Source: an uncultured Carboxylicivirga sp. (GTDB taxonomy: Bacteria; Bacteroidota; Bacteroidia; Bacteroidales; Marinilabiliaceae). From it: DNA of 64,000 nucleotides. The notes beneath the pieces are model-generated. The model had not been told where the DNA came from. It did not search any database and was given only the letters and a program-made list of their open reading frames with translations. The number at the start of each line of letters is the position of its first letter. The stretch's first letter is position 1. Positions 25,943 to 36,465 of this stretch are shown here, in pieces. The stretch is from assembly GCF_963668385.1 (NCBI RefSeq), contig NZ_OY764327.1:5056501-5120500 (forward strand), given 5' to 3'. The position numbers and the translations under genes were made by a program.

Positions 25943-25986
25943 AGCAATATAATAAAGTGCATTCAACTTTATTATGTTGCTTTTTT
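25943..25986 (+). terminator. Long hairpin terminator after the small lipoprotein gene
   Basis: AGCAATATAATAAAGT and ACTTTATTATGTTGCT form a 16-bp stem with one G-U pair and a 7-base loop, followed by six T residues. Confidence 0.85.
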
Positions 25987-26078
25987 GTGTTTAAAATTCA
26001 GACATCAAGCCTCATCACACTTTTATTCACTCTTTAAGCTTTCTTAAAACATATTTAAAAAATTCATTTTCATATTTC

Positions 26079-26109
26079 TTGAAGAATTGATAATGAATTC
26101 TTACTTTTG
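26079..26109 (+). promoter_or_regulatory. Bacteroidota-type promoter of gapA
   Basis: TTGA (26079-26082) and TACTTTTG (26102-26109) are separated by 19 bases, identical in both elements and spacing to the rpsU promoter. The expected leader is about 45 bases. Confidence 0.7.
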
Positions 26110-26147
26110 CATTGCATTTTTGAAGACCTTATTAAAACAATTCTTAA

Positions 26148-27167
<1,020 letters not shown>

Positions 27168-27186
27168 TTGAAATTCCATATATATT

Positions 27187-27217
27187 AAAAAGCCTCCCAA
27201 ACGGGAGGCTTTTTTTT
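27187..27217 (+). terminator. Rho-independent terminator of gapA
   Basis: AAAAAGCCTCCC and GGGAGGCTTTTT enclose a four-base loop, then more T residues. A strong terminator 20 bp after the stop codon. Confidence 0.93.
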
Positions 27218-27264
27218 GCAATTAAAATAAGCTGTAAATACAATTGCATAAATCATACACCCAC

Positions 27265-27473
27265 TAAAATAATGGCCATTCACAGTTAAATAATAGGCGC
27301 AACAATCAAATAACAATGCATCAAAGCCAAATAACAGGTTGATACATATAAATAATGTCAGGTTACATTCAAATAATAAATGGTTACAATGCCATAATGG
27401 CAGATTACATTCAAATAATGAACATTAGAGGGCAAATAATCAAGAGTTACAGTAAAATATATGGATTGGAAAA
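27265..27473. repeat. Ten degenerate 21-bp tandem repeats
   Basis: Units start at 27265, 27286, 27306, 27327, 27348, 27369, 27390, 27411, 27432 and 27453, so the spacing is 21 bp in eight of nine steps and 20 bp in one. The consensus is about TCAAATAATnnnnGnTTACA. The first nine bases (TCAAATAAT) are best conserved; units 1, 7 and 10 are the most decayed. The array lies between the gapA terminator and the 3' end of a minus-strand operon, where no gene is seen. A period of 21 bp is two helix turns and also seven codons. The minus strand is partly open but lacks a start codon, so I treat it as non-coding. Confidence 0.7.
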
Positions 27474-27515
27474 GGAAATTAAGCACTCAGGCAATGGGAA
27501 ACGTTTTATTGAATG

Positions 27516-28490
27516 CTAAAAATACCTGATAGAGCGCATGGCACCTCCATCCTCATCCAGCTTCTTTCTCTTCTTCCGAAACATTCTGTCCCGATTTCTT
27601 CTCAGCATTTTATTTGAATCAAAACTTAATGTAATCTCATGGCTTCCTTTGGAAATACCCTCAGGAGCGGTTGATAAATCGTATGAATAATGCATACTTA
27701 CATAATCACTTATACGAAAGCCCCCAACAAATGCAACAGCAGTATTAATTCTATAGGATACTCCAACGGAGAAAAGCTCTTTATACAACAATTGTACATT
27801 GGCATCAATACTATACATGCCATTTTCGATAAAACGTGCCAAGGTCGATGGTTTTAAATAGAACTCTTTATTAATGGAAAAACCATATCCGGTTGAGATA
27901 TAATAATGACGTTTAACTTCTGAAATGATTTGATCAGAATCTTTACTTTTAAAATACGAATCGATTACCTGAGGTACCGAAAATCCGAAATAAAAATTAG
28001 GAGTATATAAAAACGCTCCAGCTCCCACATTTGGCTTAAAACTATTTTGCGAAGCCCCCACGAAATTAGGATCTTCAGGATCAATCACCTTCCAATCATC
28101 CCCTTTAAAACCATAATGATTGGCGATGGCAGTAACCCCCATCGACAAAAACATATTATAGCGTAGACGCACCAAATAGGAATAATAAAAATTAAACCTA
28201 TTATTTTGAACAGGCCCCACCTGATAAGAATTTAATGCACCACCTAACGAAACCATTGATTTATTTAATGGAGAGTGAATGGATACATTATAATTTACCG
28301 GTGCCCCGTCTAAGCCCATCCACTGATGCCGCGCCATTAAATTAACCGAAAATGCATTTCGAACCCCGGCATAACCCGGATTAATCATTAATTGCGAATG
28401 CATATATTGGGTAGACAAAGGCTCGAGTTGAGCCATCACTTTCGCCGAAAGAATACAAAGCAGAAATAGTATGTATGTTTTTTTACTCAT
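27516..28490 (-). CDS. PorP/SprF family T9SS membrane protein (third pair)
   Basis: Predicted outer-membrane protein of 324 residues. Signal peptide MSKKTYILFLLCILSAKVMA, then the family opening LEPLSTQYMHSQLMINPGYAG, ARHQWMGLDGAPVNYNVSIH and repeated barrel strands (FNFYYSYLVRLRYNMFLSMG, YYISTGYGFSINKEFYLKPS). A basic tail rich in Arg and Lys ends the protein. PorP/SprF proteins work with the T9SS to bring type B CTD proteins such as SprB to the surface. It starts directly at the end of the type B surface-protein gene (28491-29447), which it probably serves. It is clearly more distant from the two other PorP proteins here than they are from each other. Confidence 0.9.
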   Translation of the reverse strand: MSKKTYILFLLCILSAKVMAQLEPLSTQYMHSQLMINPGYAGVRNAFSVNLMARHQWMGLDGAPVNYNVSIHSPLNKSMVSLGGALNSYQVGPVQNNRFNFYYSYLVRLRYNMFLSMGVTAIANHYGFKGDDWKVIDPEDPNFVGASQNSFKPNVGAGAFLYTPNFYFGFSVPQVIDSYFKSKDSDQIISEVKRHYYISTGYGFSINKEFYLKPSTLARFIENGMYSIDANVQLLYKELFSVGVSYRINTAVAFVGGFRISDYVSMHYSYDLSTAPEGISKGSHEITLSFDSNKMLRRNRDRMFRKKRKKLDEDGGAMRSIRYF

Positions 28491-29447
28491 TTATCTGCTT
28501 AAATAGATGTATCCGGTTAATGGCTTACTAATGCCTGAAATAGTAAATACATAATAATAGGTGCCACTTGGAACAGGCTTTCCTTTTAATGAACCCGTAT
28601 TAGCTGCTCCATCCCAATTATTTTGATAATTACTGTTACTATATACTGTTTGTCCCCACTCGTTAAAAACAGTTAATTGCATATTGGTAAACATACGAAA
28701 GTCGGGAACATAAAACGTATCGTTGAAACCATCTCCATTAGGCGAAAAGCCATTGGGTATATAAAAATCAGATTCTCCATCATACTGGACATCGATAAAC
28801 ACCCAGGCTTCATCGCAATCATTATCAGCATCACAAAGAGAATATTGTAAAGAATCTATTCCTCCAAAATTACGAGGAAAAACAGGCACTAATTCATTAT
28901 TTTCGTTTAAATAGGATTCACCTTCGGTAAAATCCTGCATAATAGATACAGTAAATGGAAAGTCGCCAATAATAGTATCATTTTCGAGAATATTATAAAC
29001 AGGATCTGTACCGTGTTTATATACCACTGTATCGTTAACGGCAACTGGAACATAATCTACATCTTCAATACGCACGTCAACACGAGCTACATCACACGAC
29101 CCATTTGTATTACAAACTTGATAAATAAATTGATCGGTACCATGGTATCCTGGCTCCGGAGTATACTGGATAGTATTATCTTCATTGACGCTAACTATAC
29201 CATGTTGCGGTTCTGTATCGATAGCTAATGAACCAACGCCATTGTTTAATCCCAGATCATTATTCAGAACGTTAACACTTACTGTCTGACTTTCATTTAC
29301 AATGGCAAAATCGTTGTAGGCAACAACAGTATAGTCTGCTAATGTGCTTACATTCAGATTTTCTTCATCATTATTTTGTGCAGACAATGATAGCCCAAAA
29401 ATAAAAAAGACAATTAATAAGAGATGTATTTTAATGTGCCCCTTCAC
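28491..29447 (-). CDS. Surface protein with cadherin-like repeats and T9SS type B sorting domain
   Basis: A 318-residue exported protein starting at GTG. After the signal peptide (to about residue 23) come two Ig/cadherin-like repeats of the 'VNVLNNDLG' and 'YNILENDTI' type with GYHGTDQFIYQVCN and FGGIDSLQYSLCD strands. From about residue 230 it has the gliding-motility-associated C-terminal domain: IPNGFSPNGDGFNDTFYVPD, then FNEWGQTVYSN, then GTYYYVFTISG. The protein is thus a small secreted type B T9SS substrate. Its PorP partner follows with no gap. A perfect promoter lies 26-56 bp upstream. Confidence 0.9.
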   Translation of the reverse strand: MKGHIKIHLLLIVFFIFGLSLSAQNNDEENLNVSTLADYTVVAYNDFAIVNESQTVSVNVLNNDLGLNNGVGSLAIDTEPQHGIVSVNEDNTIQYTPEPGYHGTDQFIYQVCNTNGSCDVARVDVRIEDVDYVPVAVNDTVVYKHGTDPVYNILENDTIIGDFPFTVSIMQDFTEGESYLNENNELVPVFPRNFGGIDSLQYSLCDADNDCDEAWVFIDVQYDGESDFYIPNGFSPNGDGFNDTFYVPDFRMFTNMQLTVFNEWGQTVYSNSNYQNNWDGAANTGSLKGKPVPSGTYYYVFTISGISKPLTGYIYLSR

Positions 29448-29472
29448 AAGATAGTTTAAGTGTTTTGTACAA

Positions 29473-29503
29473 CAAACATAATATTTCAGCCTATCTTCAC
29501 AAA
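29473..29503 (-). promoter_or_regulatory. Promoter of the third surface-protein/PorP pair
   Basis: On the minus strand TTTG (29500-29503) and TATGTTTG (29473-29480) are 19 bases apart. Both elements match the Bacteroidota consensus exactly. Confidence 0.7.
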
Positions 29504-29561
29504 ATATTTGTTGAATAAGCTGAAGCTTTATCTTTTTATGAATTGGGCAAGTGTCAGTTCT

Positions 29562-30572
29562 CTAATAACCTATAAACTGATAATTTGATTTTTTATTGTG
29601 TCGGATTTTAGAACAAGGGATAGCCCCTTTACTTTTATCACGACAAATACGATAACTGAGTATTAATTGATAATTACTACCATAATCGAGCTGTGCAGTA
29701 GTTAACCCAAGCTGATACTCTAAACCAAGACTAAACTGCTGATAAACGACTCCACCTGTAACAGCTGCTCCTAAACTCTTACCAAACTGACTGTCGACCG
29801 TATGCCTGTATGCCACTAATCCCCAAATAGCCCAATCGGGATTGGGTGTTGGCAGGTATGCTTTTAAGTTTAAGTCTAATCTACTATCATTTAATATGTT
29901 TTTACGAAGCATAAAAGTTGGTTCCAAGTACATATCTCTGTCTGCCACTTTAAAACTTCCACCTGCATGCAAGTTATAATCCAAAACCCTTTTGGGTTCG
30001 TATATTGAATTATACATTGGATTATTTTCCGGCAATAGATTAGTCATTGCAAAACCAATGTGCATTTCATTGTATTTTAAGACTACTCCCGTACTGGCAT
30101 TTACACCAAAACCATTTTCGCCTGCTCCGGTTATAATAGGATCAAAAACACCTCCATCTACCAGATTTGACATATCAAGTGAAGTTTGTTCCAATAGAAA
30201 TGATAATCCGAAAGAAAGCGTCATCACCTTTTTTCGCTTTTTTAGTAATAATATCTCATATGAGAAAGCCTGATTTAGTCCCATCTCTTTATAATTACCA
30301 TTCCTGTCATTATAAACATAGGTTCCTGAGCCCATTTGACCTGTTACAGGCATTTGAAAACTCAATATTTGAGTAGTAGGAGCTAATTCTGTTCCAAACC
30401 ACTGTTTCTGATAGAAACCATTTATAGTAATGCAATTCTTCTGAAAAGCAGCTGCTGATGGATTCACCTGAAACAGATCATATATATACTGATTTGTCAG
30501 ATAGTATTTTTGTGCATTAACCACAGTTAGGGTAATGGTAAGGCCTAATACTATTGAGAGTAGTTTCTTCAT
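29562..30572 (-). CDS. PorP/SprF family T9SS membrane protein (second pair)
   Basis: A 336-residue outer-membrane barrel with signal peptide MKKLLSIVLGLTITLTVVNA. Family marks are YDLFQVNPSAAAFQKNCITI near the N-terminus, INGFYQKQWFG, GSGTYVYNDRNG and the C-terminal YQLGLTTAQLDYGSNYQLIL. A basic tail with CRDKSKGAIPCSKIRHNKK carries a cysteine pair also kept in the paralogue at 35455-36465. The two paralogues agree over almost their full length, while their DNA differs at many third positions, so the duplication is not recent. The start codon overlaps the end of the 1536-residue surface-protein gene by four bases, which suggests translational coupling and a dedicated partner. Confidence 0.92.
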   Translation of the reverse strand: MKKLLSIVLGLTITLTVVNAQKYYLTNQYIYDLFQVNPSAAAFQKNCITINGFYQKQWFGTELAPTTQILSFQMPVTGQMGSGTYVYNDRNGNYKEMGLNQAFSYEILLLKKRKKVMTLSFGLSFLLEQTSLDMSNLVDGGVFDPIITGAGENGFGVNASTGVVLKYNEMHIGFAMTNLLPENNPMYNSIYEPKRVLDYNLHAGGSFKVADRDMYLEPTFMLRKNILNDSRLDLNLKAYLPTPNPDWAIWGLVAYRHTVDSQFGKSLGAAVTGGVVYQQFSLGLEYQLGLTTAQLDYGSNYQLILSYRICRDKSKGAIPCSKIRHNKKSNYQFIGY

Positions 30573-33500
30573 CGTTTTAAGGTTAAATTACCTTTAATAT
30601 ATTTCCCCGTTGGGTGTAATTCAATCACATACCAATAGTCATCTGATTTCATTGGTTTACCTAGATATTTACCATCCCAACCCGGATCAGAGGCTTTGTA
30701 TTTTATTAGTAATTTTCCATATCTATCATAAATTCGGATTTCGCTATCCGGAAGTCGATCTAAACCTTCAATAACCCAAGTATCATTATATCCATCATCA
30801 TTAGGAGTAAAAAACTTAGGAATATCAATATCGAGATAGTTATAAATATTAACGGTATCCAACGACATACATCCATTAGCATCTTCAACACATAAAATAT
30901 GTTCACCATTAGCGAGATTGCTAAACACATTGGATTCACCCAAAGAACCATTGTTTATTGCATACAGATAAGGTTGAGTACCGCCGTTGGCATACAATAC
31001 TACTTGGGCATAAATACTGGTATCTAAGCTAGCAACAACAGGTGTTGGATACACTTCGAGCTGCATGGTGTCTTTAATAATATGGCAACCATCAGAAACA
31101 CTAACCCAATACTCTCCGGCATTTTTCAACCATATTTCAGCTTCATGCTGTCCTGTGCTCCATTCAAGAACATATAAATCATGGTCAACTCCTATTAGTA
31201 AAGAATCGAAGTTACAAACCATGCTATCGTTTAGTAACTCCAGCTTAGGTTCGGCAAATTGTTTAACTAACTTGGTATCATATCCTGTACATCCAAATTC
31301 ATCTGTTACCACTACCCAATTAACTGTATCTACCAGATTTGCTTCGATGGATGGAGTTGTTTGTTGATTATGCCATAAATAACTTTGAAAAGGACCTCCC
31401 TCTGCAGTTATTATCGGCATTCCATCCAGAGGGCATATAAACTCATCAACACCCAAAGAAACATTTGGAGACCTTCGCCAACGAACTGACGCCTGAACAG
31501 TTGTATCACATCCATTGCCTGACGATACTGTTGCAGAATAAATTCCCTCTCTATCAGCACTAATGAAGTTGTTTGTTTCGCCTGTTGACCACAGATATGA
31601 ATAAGTGCCCCCATTTAAATTATCAACTTGCAGATCCACGATTTCAAAAGGACAAACCCATTCATCCTGGATACTAACCTTAGGTCGATGATTCACTATT
31701 ATATTAATCTCATCCTGAGCAGAACAACCAAAAGAATTAGTTACCTGAAGTTTATAGTTTCCACTTGCATCGAGGTATAACTTATTAGTATTTAATAATG
31801 GATTGTCATTCCACCTATAAATTGCATAATCAGAACTGGTTGCAACTTCGATGTATTCTCCAATGCATATTTGCTGATCGGGCCCTAAATCAAGAGTTGG
31901 TTCCGGATGAACCGTTACTACAACATTACCGGTAGCATCACAACCGTTTTTATCCGTTATATTTAATTTATAGGTACCTGATTTTAATGCTAAATAATCA
32001 GCATCGGTGGATTTAACCTCTTCCCCATCAGCACTTAAATAATTCCAGGTATACCCCTGTGCTGTCGAAACCGGATTCTGCAATAGAACACCCGTACTTT
32101 TACATTCTTCATATGGACCGCCTAAATTAATTTCTGTTGGTTGATAATAGGTAATGGTAACATCATCTTTTGCAACACATCCTAATGCATCAACAGCTGT
32201 GACACTATAGATTCCCGCTGAACTAACTATGAACTGAGCTGTTGTCCAATCACTATAACGCTGATTATTTGCATCATTCCAATATAAATAATCAAACACA
32301 TTTTCAGGGACTGATTGGAGGTAGTTTTGAATAGTCAGAACTTCTTGTCCTTCTTCGCACATAGAGTTCAGATCGGATAACTTTATTTGAGGAGCTAAAT
32401 ATTCATCTACTGTAATCTCATTAAACTTAACGCAACCTTTATATTCAGCCTCTACAATATATAATCCGCCATCACTTACCTGAATTATATTCTGATCGGA
32501 TGGCAACTGACTTAATGAAGTACCATCATGAGACCAACTATAACTATCATAACCCGAGGATGCAATAATTTCAATTTCTTGTCCTTCACATAGATTCTGA
32601 GTGGTGTATAATACAGGAGGATCCGTATCATAGAAATCAATCTTTACTTCGTCTTCAACCTCACAACCATTCATATCTATTACTTGCAAATGGTACACTC
32701 CACTATTCGACACCTTTCCTTCTTCAATTTTTAATTCATATTCAGGCGTTGGATTTAAATTGTGTACTGTTGAGCCATCATCCCAAGTCCACTCATAATT
32801 AGAATAATCAGAACTATTACTAATGCTTAAGGTAATACCAGCACACTCTGCCCTATCCGGACCTAAATCGATTGGAACCGGCATAACAAATTGCAAAGAG
32901 GCATCATCAGAAGCTATACAACCATTGTCATCGGTAACTTGTAAGCTATAAATTCCATCATTTGTTACAGACAAACTACTACCGTTTGAACCATTATTCC
33001 ACAAGTAGGAATAACCATTGCCTGTTGGACCTTCAAAAGTATAATCGTTGCCTGAACAAACAACCGCATCTTCTAATTCAAAAACCGGTAAATCATTTAC
33101 GGTAATTTGGAATGTTTCAGAAACTGAACACCCATCAAGAGTCCAGGCGGTTAACGTGTAACTACCAGAAGCTTCCGGAATAATATAGTTCTGCGATGGA
33201 TCGGTATTTAACACTCCTCCATTAAGAACCCATTCATAACGATCGAAATCGCTTGTATTAACCACAGAAGCTCCTATACATACAGTAGTTGTATTAAGAG
33301 TAATCTCAGGAACTACAAAAGACTCCACTATTGCTTCATCATTAGCTAAACAGCCAATATTATCGCTTACTTCTACTGAAATTGCAATGGTAGAACCTTC
33401 TGAGGCTGTTACCTGAGTAGACGATCCAGTTGCACCATTACTCCACGCATACGAAGAAAAACCAGAACCAGCATCAAAGGTTACCGTTTCGCCCGGGCAA

Positions 33501-35179
33501 ACGATTGTATCATTACCTAAATCAATTTCAGGTGCATTAAAATCAACTACAATACTATCTGTTTGAGTACAACCAGCATATTTTACTTCTGCTTCTACCC
33601 AATAAGTACCTGACTCACTAACATAAAAAGTTGGATCTTCTGAAAGGATATCACTGCCGGTAGCCAGCGAATACCATTTATAATTTTCCATATCAGTTCT
33701 TGCACTTAAGGCAACCTTTTCACCATAACATGCTTGAGAAGGACCATCAACCCAGAAATTATTAAAAGATGAAAAATAACCATAGCTTACACTTCCTGCC
33801 CCTGTGCTTGGATCGTTCTCATCAAGAATACTTAAATGAAACAAACCATCAACATTATCGGGTAATTCAATCGTATACACTTCAGATGTATTCAACATAT
33901 CGAAATTAGCAGCGATGGTTTTCCATTTCTCATTAATCCCTTGCATATTAACCACATTCCACATATTATTAGCAACAAGAGGTGTAGTTGATGTAATATC
34001 ATTCCCATCTTTATCTCTAACTATTAAAGCTTTAGCCACATCTTCTTCGGCCACAATATTAATCCAAAAATCACGAGTATAATTTCTGGTAAACGAAACA
34101 CTTCGGGATCCGGTACAATCAATAGAAGGTAAAATAGCACTACCAAACTCATTTCCTTTATTATTAGCATCGGCATTAACCAATCCTGCTACCTGATATA
34201 CATAAATGGGTTTAGGAGAAGTTATATAAGCATTCTGACTTGATAAATCGAAACTATATAATTCTCCTGCATCAATGGTTGTTGCCACTTGAACGGTGTT
34301 ATTGACAAATACATGTGTATTGTCTTCCACGGCCATGATGAAAATTTTATTAATATTGTTTTGATGATTATTTGAATTTGGAGCTTTACTGGTATTTACC
34401 ACCACATAAGAATATCCAATCACACTAATAGGTATCAACTGGTCTCCAATTAAATCTCGCGGATGATCATATTTTTCTAGTTCATATATGGAATCATCAG
34501 AAATTGTAACCGCAATTCTTTTATTCGCATTAATTTTTGTGCCTGCCAGAGAACCTCCAGGTGAAATATCACGACATTCGATACAATATGTTTGAGCTCG
34601 GTTTAATGTTATTGTATATTCTTCGCCGGCTTTATGTCCGGTAATATCTACTGAAGGAATAATAGAAATCTCGGTATTATCTTCAGTTGCAACTATATCT
34701 GCTTTTTCATTTGCATCATTATTAGCATATGGCCAGTTAGCGAATAAATTTTGTGATGGCACCATAAAATCTAACCCCAAAGCGTTATAGCCCTTAAGGG
34801 TAAATTTATCAGGGTTACCATCATCAGCCACCTCATAGTAAACCGAAATATCTTCTGTTGAAGTAATTAATATACCTTTATTATTAATTGCATCGGCTGG
34901 ATAATTTTCAACGTCATGTTTATTAAGTACATAATTATCGTGGGTATACTTACCGTAATTCAATACCACATCTGAGAAACCTGAATTTGAGGGCATTGAA
35001 ATAGTTATGGTTGCAGGATTTGCAAAAGTAGTAAAACGTAATACCACAGGTTCGTCGCCATGCTGATCAGTTACTTCCGGAGCTACAAACCAAAACTCCT
35101 TACCAACTTGTGCATTTACGATTAAGCTCATGCTAAATAACAAAGAGCTCAAATAACTAATGAGTAGAAGTCTTTTCAT
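30569..35179 (-). CDS. Large multi-domain T9SS type B surface protein (1536 aa)
   Basis: Predicted adhesin-like surface protein. A signal peptide (to about residue 23) is followed by an IgGFc-binding-like N-terminal region (about 24-465; VGKEFWFVAPEVTDQHGDEP, then DISVYYEVADDGNPDKFTLK). About twelve Ig/PKD-like domains of 70-86 residues follow, each with a DLG..D..C.G opening and a final GC (YSLQVTDDNGC). Then comes one SprB-like repeat and the type B sorting domain (FFTPNDDGYNDTWVIEGLDR, IRIYDRYGKLLIKY). Residues 701-1096 form a five-domain module that occurs once here and three times in the paralogue at 36462-43403. Secreted through the T9SS; ligand unknown. IgG binding is not implied by the domain name. 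Confidence 0.9.
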   Translation of the reverse strand: MKRLLLISYLSSLLFSMSLIVNAQVGKEFWFVAPEVTDQHGDEPVVLRFTTFANPATITISMPSNSGFSDVVLNYGKYTHDNYVLNKHDVENYPADAINNKGILITSTEDISVYYEVADDGNPDKFTLKGYNALGLDFMVPSQNLFANWPYANNDANEKADIVATEDNTEISIIPSVDITGHKAGEEYTITLNRAQTYCIECRDISPGGSLAGTKINANKRIAVTISDDSIYELEKYDHPRDLIGDQLIPISVIGYSYVVVNTSKAPNSNNHQNNINKIFIMAVEDNTHVFVNNTVQVATTIDAGELYSFDLSSQNAYITSPKPIYVYQVAGLVNADANNKGNEFGSAILPSIDCTGSRSVSFTRNYTRDFWINIVAEEDVAKALIVRDKDGNDITSTTPLVANNMWNVVNMQGINEKWKTIAANFDMLNTSEVYTIELPDNVDGLFHLSILDENDPSTGAGSVSYGYFSSFNNFWVDGPSQACYGEKVALSARTDMENYKWYSLATGSDILSEDPTFYVSESGTYWVEAEVKYAGCTQTDSIVVDFNAPEIDLGNDTIVCPGETVTFDAGSGFSSYAWSNGATGSSTQVTASEGSTIAISVEVSDNIGCLANDEAIVESFVVPEITLNTTTVCIGASVVNTSDFDRYEWVLNGGVLNTDPSQNYIIPEASGSYTLTAWTLDGCSVSETFQITVNDLPVFELEDAVVCSGNDYTFEGPTGNGYSYLWNNGSNGSSLSVTNDGIYSLQVTDDNGCIASDDASLQFVMPVPIDLGPDRAECAGITLSISNSSDYSNYEWTWDDGSTVHNLNPTPEYELKIEEGKVSNSGVYHLQVIDMNGCEVEDEVKIDFYDTDPPVLYTTQNLCEGQEIEIIASSGYDSYSWSHDGTSLSQLPSDQNIIQVSDGGLYIVEAEYKGCVKFNEITVDEYLAPQIKLSDLNSMCEEGQEVLTIQNYLQSVPENVFDYLYWNDANNQRYSDWTTAQFIVSSAGIYSVTAVDALGCVAKDDVTITYYQPTEINLGGPYEECKSTGVLLQNPVSTAQGYTWNYLSADGEEVKSTDADYLALKSGTYKLNITDKNGCDATGNVVVTVHPEPTLDLGPDQQICIGEYIEVATSSDYAIYRWNDNPLLNTNKLYLDASGNYKLQVTNSFGCSAQDEINIIVNHRPKVSIQDEWVCPFEIVDLQVDNLNGGTYSYLWSTGETNNFISADREGIYSATVSSGNGCDTTVQASVRWRRSPNVSLGVDEFICPLDGMPIITAEGGPFQSYLWHNQQTTPSIEANLVDTVNWVVVTDEFGCTGYDTKLVKQFAEPKLELLNDSMVCNFDSLLIGVDHDLYVLEWSTGQHEAEIWLKNAGEYWVSVSDGCHIIKDTMQLEVYPTPVVASLDTSIYAQVVLYANGGTQPYLYAINNGSLGESNVFSNLANGEHILCVEDANGCMSLDTVNIYNYLDIDIPKFFTPNDDGYNDTWVIEGLDRLPDSEIRIYDRYGKLLIKYKASDPGWDGKYLGKPMKSDDYWYVIELHPTGKYIKGNLTLKR

Positions 35180-35454
35180 AAGCTAAAATATAAACATACT
35201 ACATTACAGCACTGCCTATAAAGACAATGTCAAATTCAGTTAATATTTACTTGCAAATATGTTTACCTTCCCACTCTCAAACTTAAACTAACATATCGGC
35301 AGTTGGATGTGTTATAGTTTAATACGGGGCCTGGATAGAAAAGTTTTTGCTTTAGTTACATTTTTTAAAAACTTTTTACGATAAATAGGCTTATCCCATG
35401 ATTAAAAAGAAGATATCATGAATATTTTTTCAAGCTTAGATAAGTGCGTGAATA

Positions 35455-36465
35455 CTAGTAGCCCAGGAATTTGTAGTTATACTTTTTACTATTGCGAATT
35501 TTTGAACAAGGTATTGCTTTAGCCTTTTTATTACGGCAAATTCTATAACTACATACTAATTGATAATTGCTTCCATAATCGAGTTGTGCCTGTGTTAAAC
35601 CCAATTGATATTCTAAACCAATACTAAACTGCTGATAAACGACTCCTCCTGTAACAGCCATACCTAAACTTTTTCCCAATTCGCTATCGGCAGTGTGTCT
35701 GTATGCCAATAATCCCCAAACAGACCAATCGGGATTAGGAGTTGGCATATATATTTTAACATTCATATCCATTCTGCTATCCGTCAATGTGTTTTTCCGA
35801 AACATAAAGAGAGGTTCAAGATATAAGTCTCGATCTGCAACCTTAAAACTACCCCCTGCATGAAACTGCATATCTGCAACTCTGGAAGGCTCATAAACAG
35901 ATTGATACAAAGGATTATTTTCAGGAAGAATATCTGTTATAGCAAATCCAACATGAATATCGTTATATTTTAACAATACTCCAGTACTGGCATTAAATCC
36001 AAATCCATTCTCACCAGCACCAGGAATAGCCGGATCATAGATACCATCACCAACAAAATCTCGTTGATCAACCGATGACTGCTCTAAAACAAATGCTAAA
36101 CCAAAAGAAAGAGTCATCACCTTTTTTCTTTTTTTGAGTAATAATATTTCGTAAGAAAATGCCTGATTTAGACCAAACTCGCGATGATATCCATTCTGGT
36201 CATTATAAACATATGTACCAGAACCCAATTGACCTGTTACAGGTGCTTGAAAACTTACAATTTGAGTTGATGGAGACATATCGGTTCCAAACCATTGTTT
36301 CTGATAAAAACCATTTATGGTTATACAATTTTTTTGAAAAGCAGCAGCAGATGGATTCATCTGAAACAAATCATATACATACTGATTAGTCAGATAATAT
36401 TTTTGCGCTGATGCTCCCCAAAAAGTCAACATCAGTATTACTAATAATGACACCCAATACTTCAT
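35455..36465 (-). CDS. PorP/SprF family T9SS membrane protein (first pair)
   Basis: Paralogue of the 29562-30572 product and equal in length (336 residues). It has a signal peptide ending at GASA, then QKYYLTNQYVYDLFQMNPSA, INGFYQKQWFGTDMSPSTQI, and the basic C-terminal tail with ICRNKKAKAIPCSKIRNSKK. Long stretches such as AFSYEILLLKKRKKVMTLSF are the same in both. Four bases overlap the end of the giant surface-protein gene, so the pair is translationally coupled. Role: probably outer-membrane partner for surface display of that protein. The 275-bp stretch between its stop codon and the next gene (35180-35454) shows a -7-like TAAGTTTG (35278-35285, minus) but no clear terminator. Confidence 0.92.
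   Translation of the reverse strand: MKYWVSLLVILMLTFWGASAQKYYLTNQYVYDLFQMNPSAAAFQKNCITINGFYQKQWFGTDMSPSTQIVSFQAPVTGQLGSGTYVYNDQNGYHREFGLNQAFSYEILLLKKRKKVMTLSFGLAFVLEQSSVDQRDFVGDGIYDPAIPGAGENGFGFNASTGVLLKYNDIHVGFAITDILPENNPLYQSVYEPSRVADMQFHAGGSFKVADRDLYLEPLFMFRKNTLTDSRMDMNVKIYMPTPNPDWSVWGLLAYRHTADSELGKSLGMAVTGGVVYQQFSIGLEYQLGLTQAQLDYGSNYQLVCSYRICRNKKAKAIPCSKIRNSKKYNYKFLGY

Noticed and set aside
27218-27430. Partly open minus-strand frame through the 21-bp repeats
   Set aside because: The period equals seven codons, but no start codon precedes the repeats, one unit is 20 bp and breaks the frame, and the frame runs into the gapA terminator.
27265-27473. CRISPR array
   Set aside because: The 21-bp units are contiguous, without spacers of constant length between identical repeats, and no cas genes are in view.
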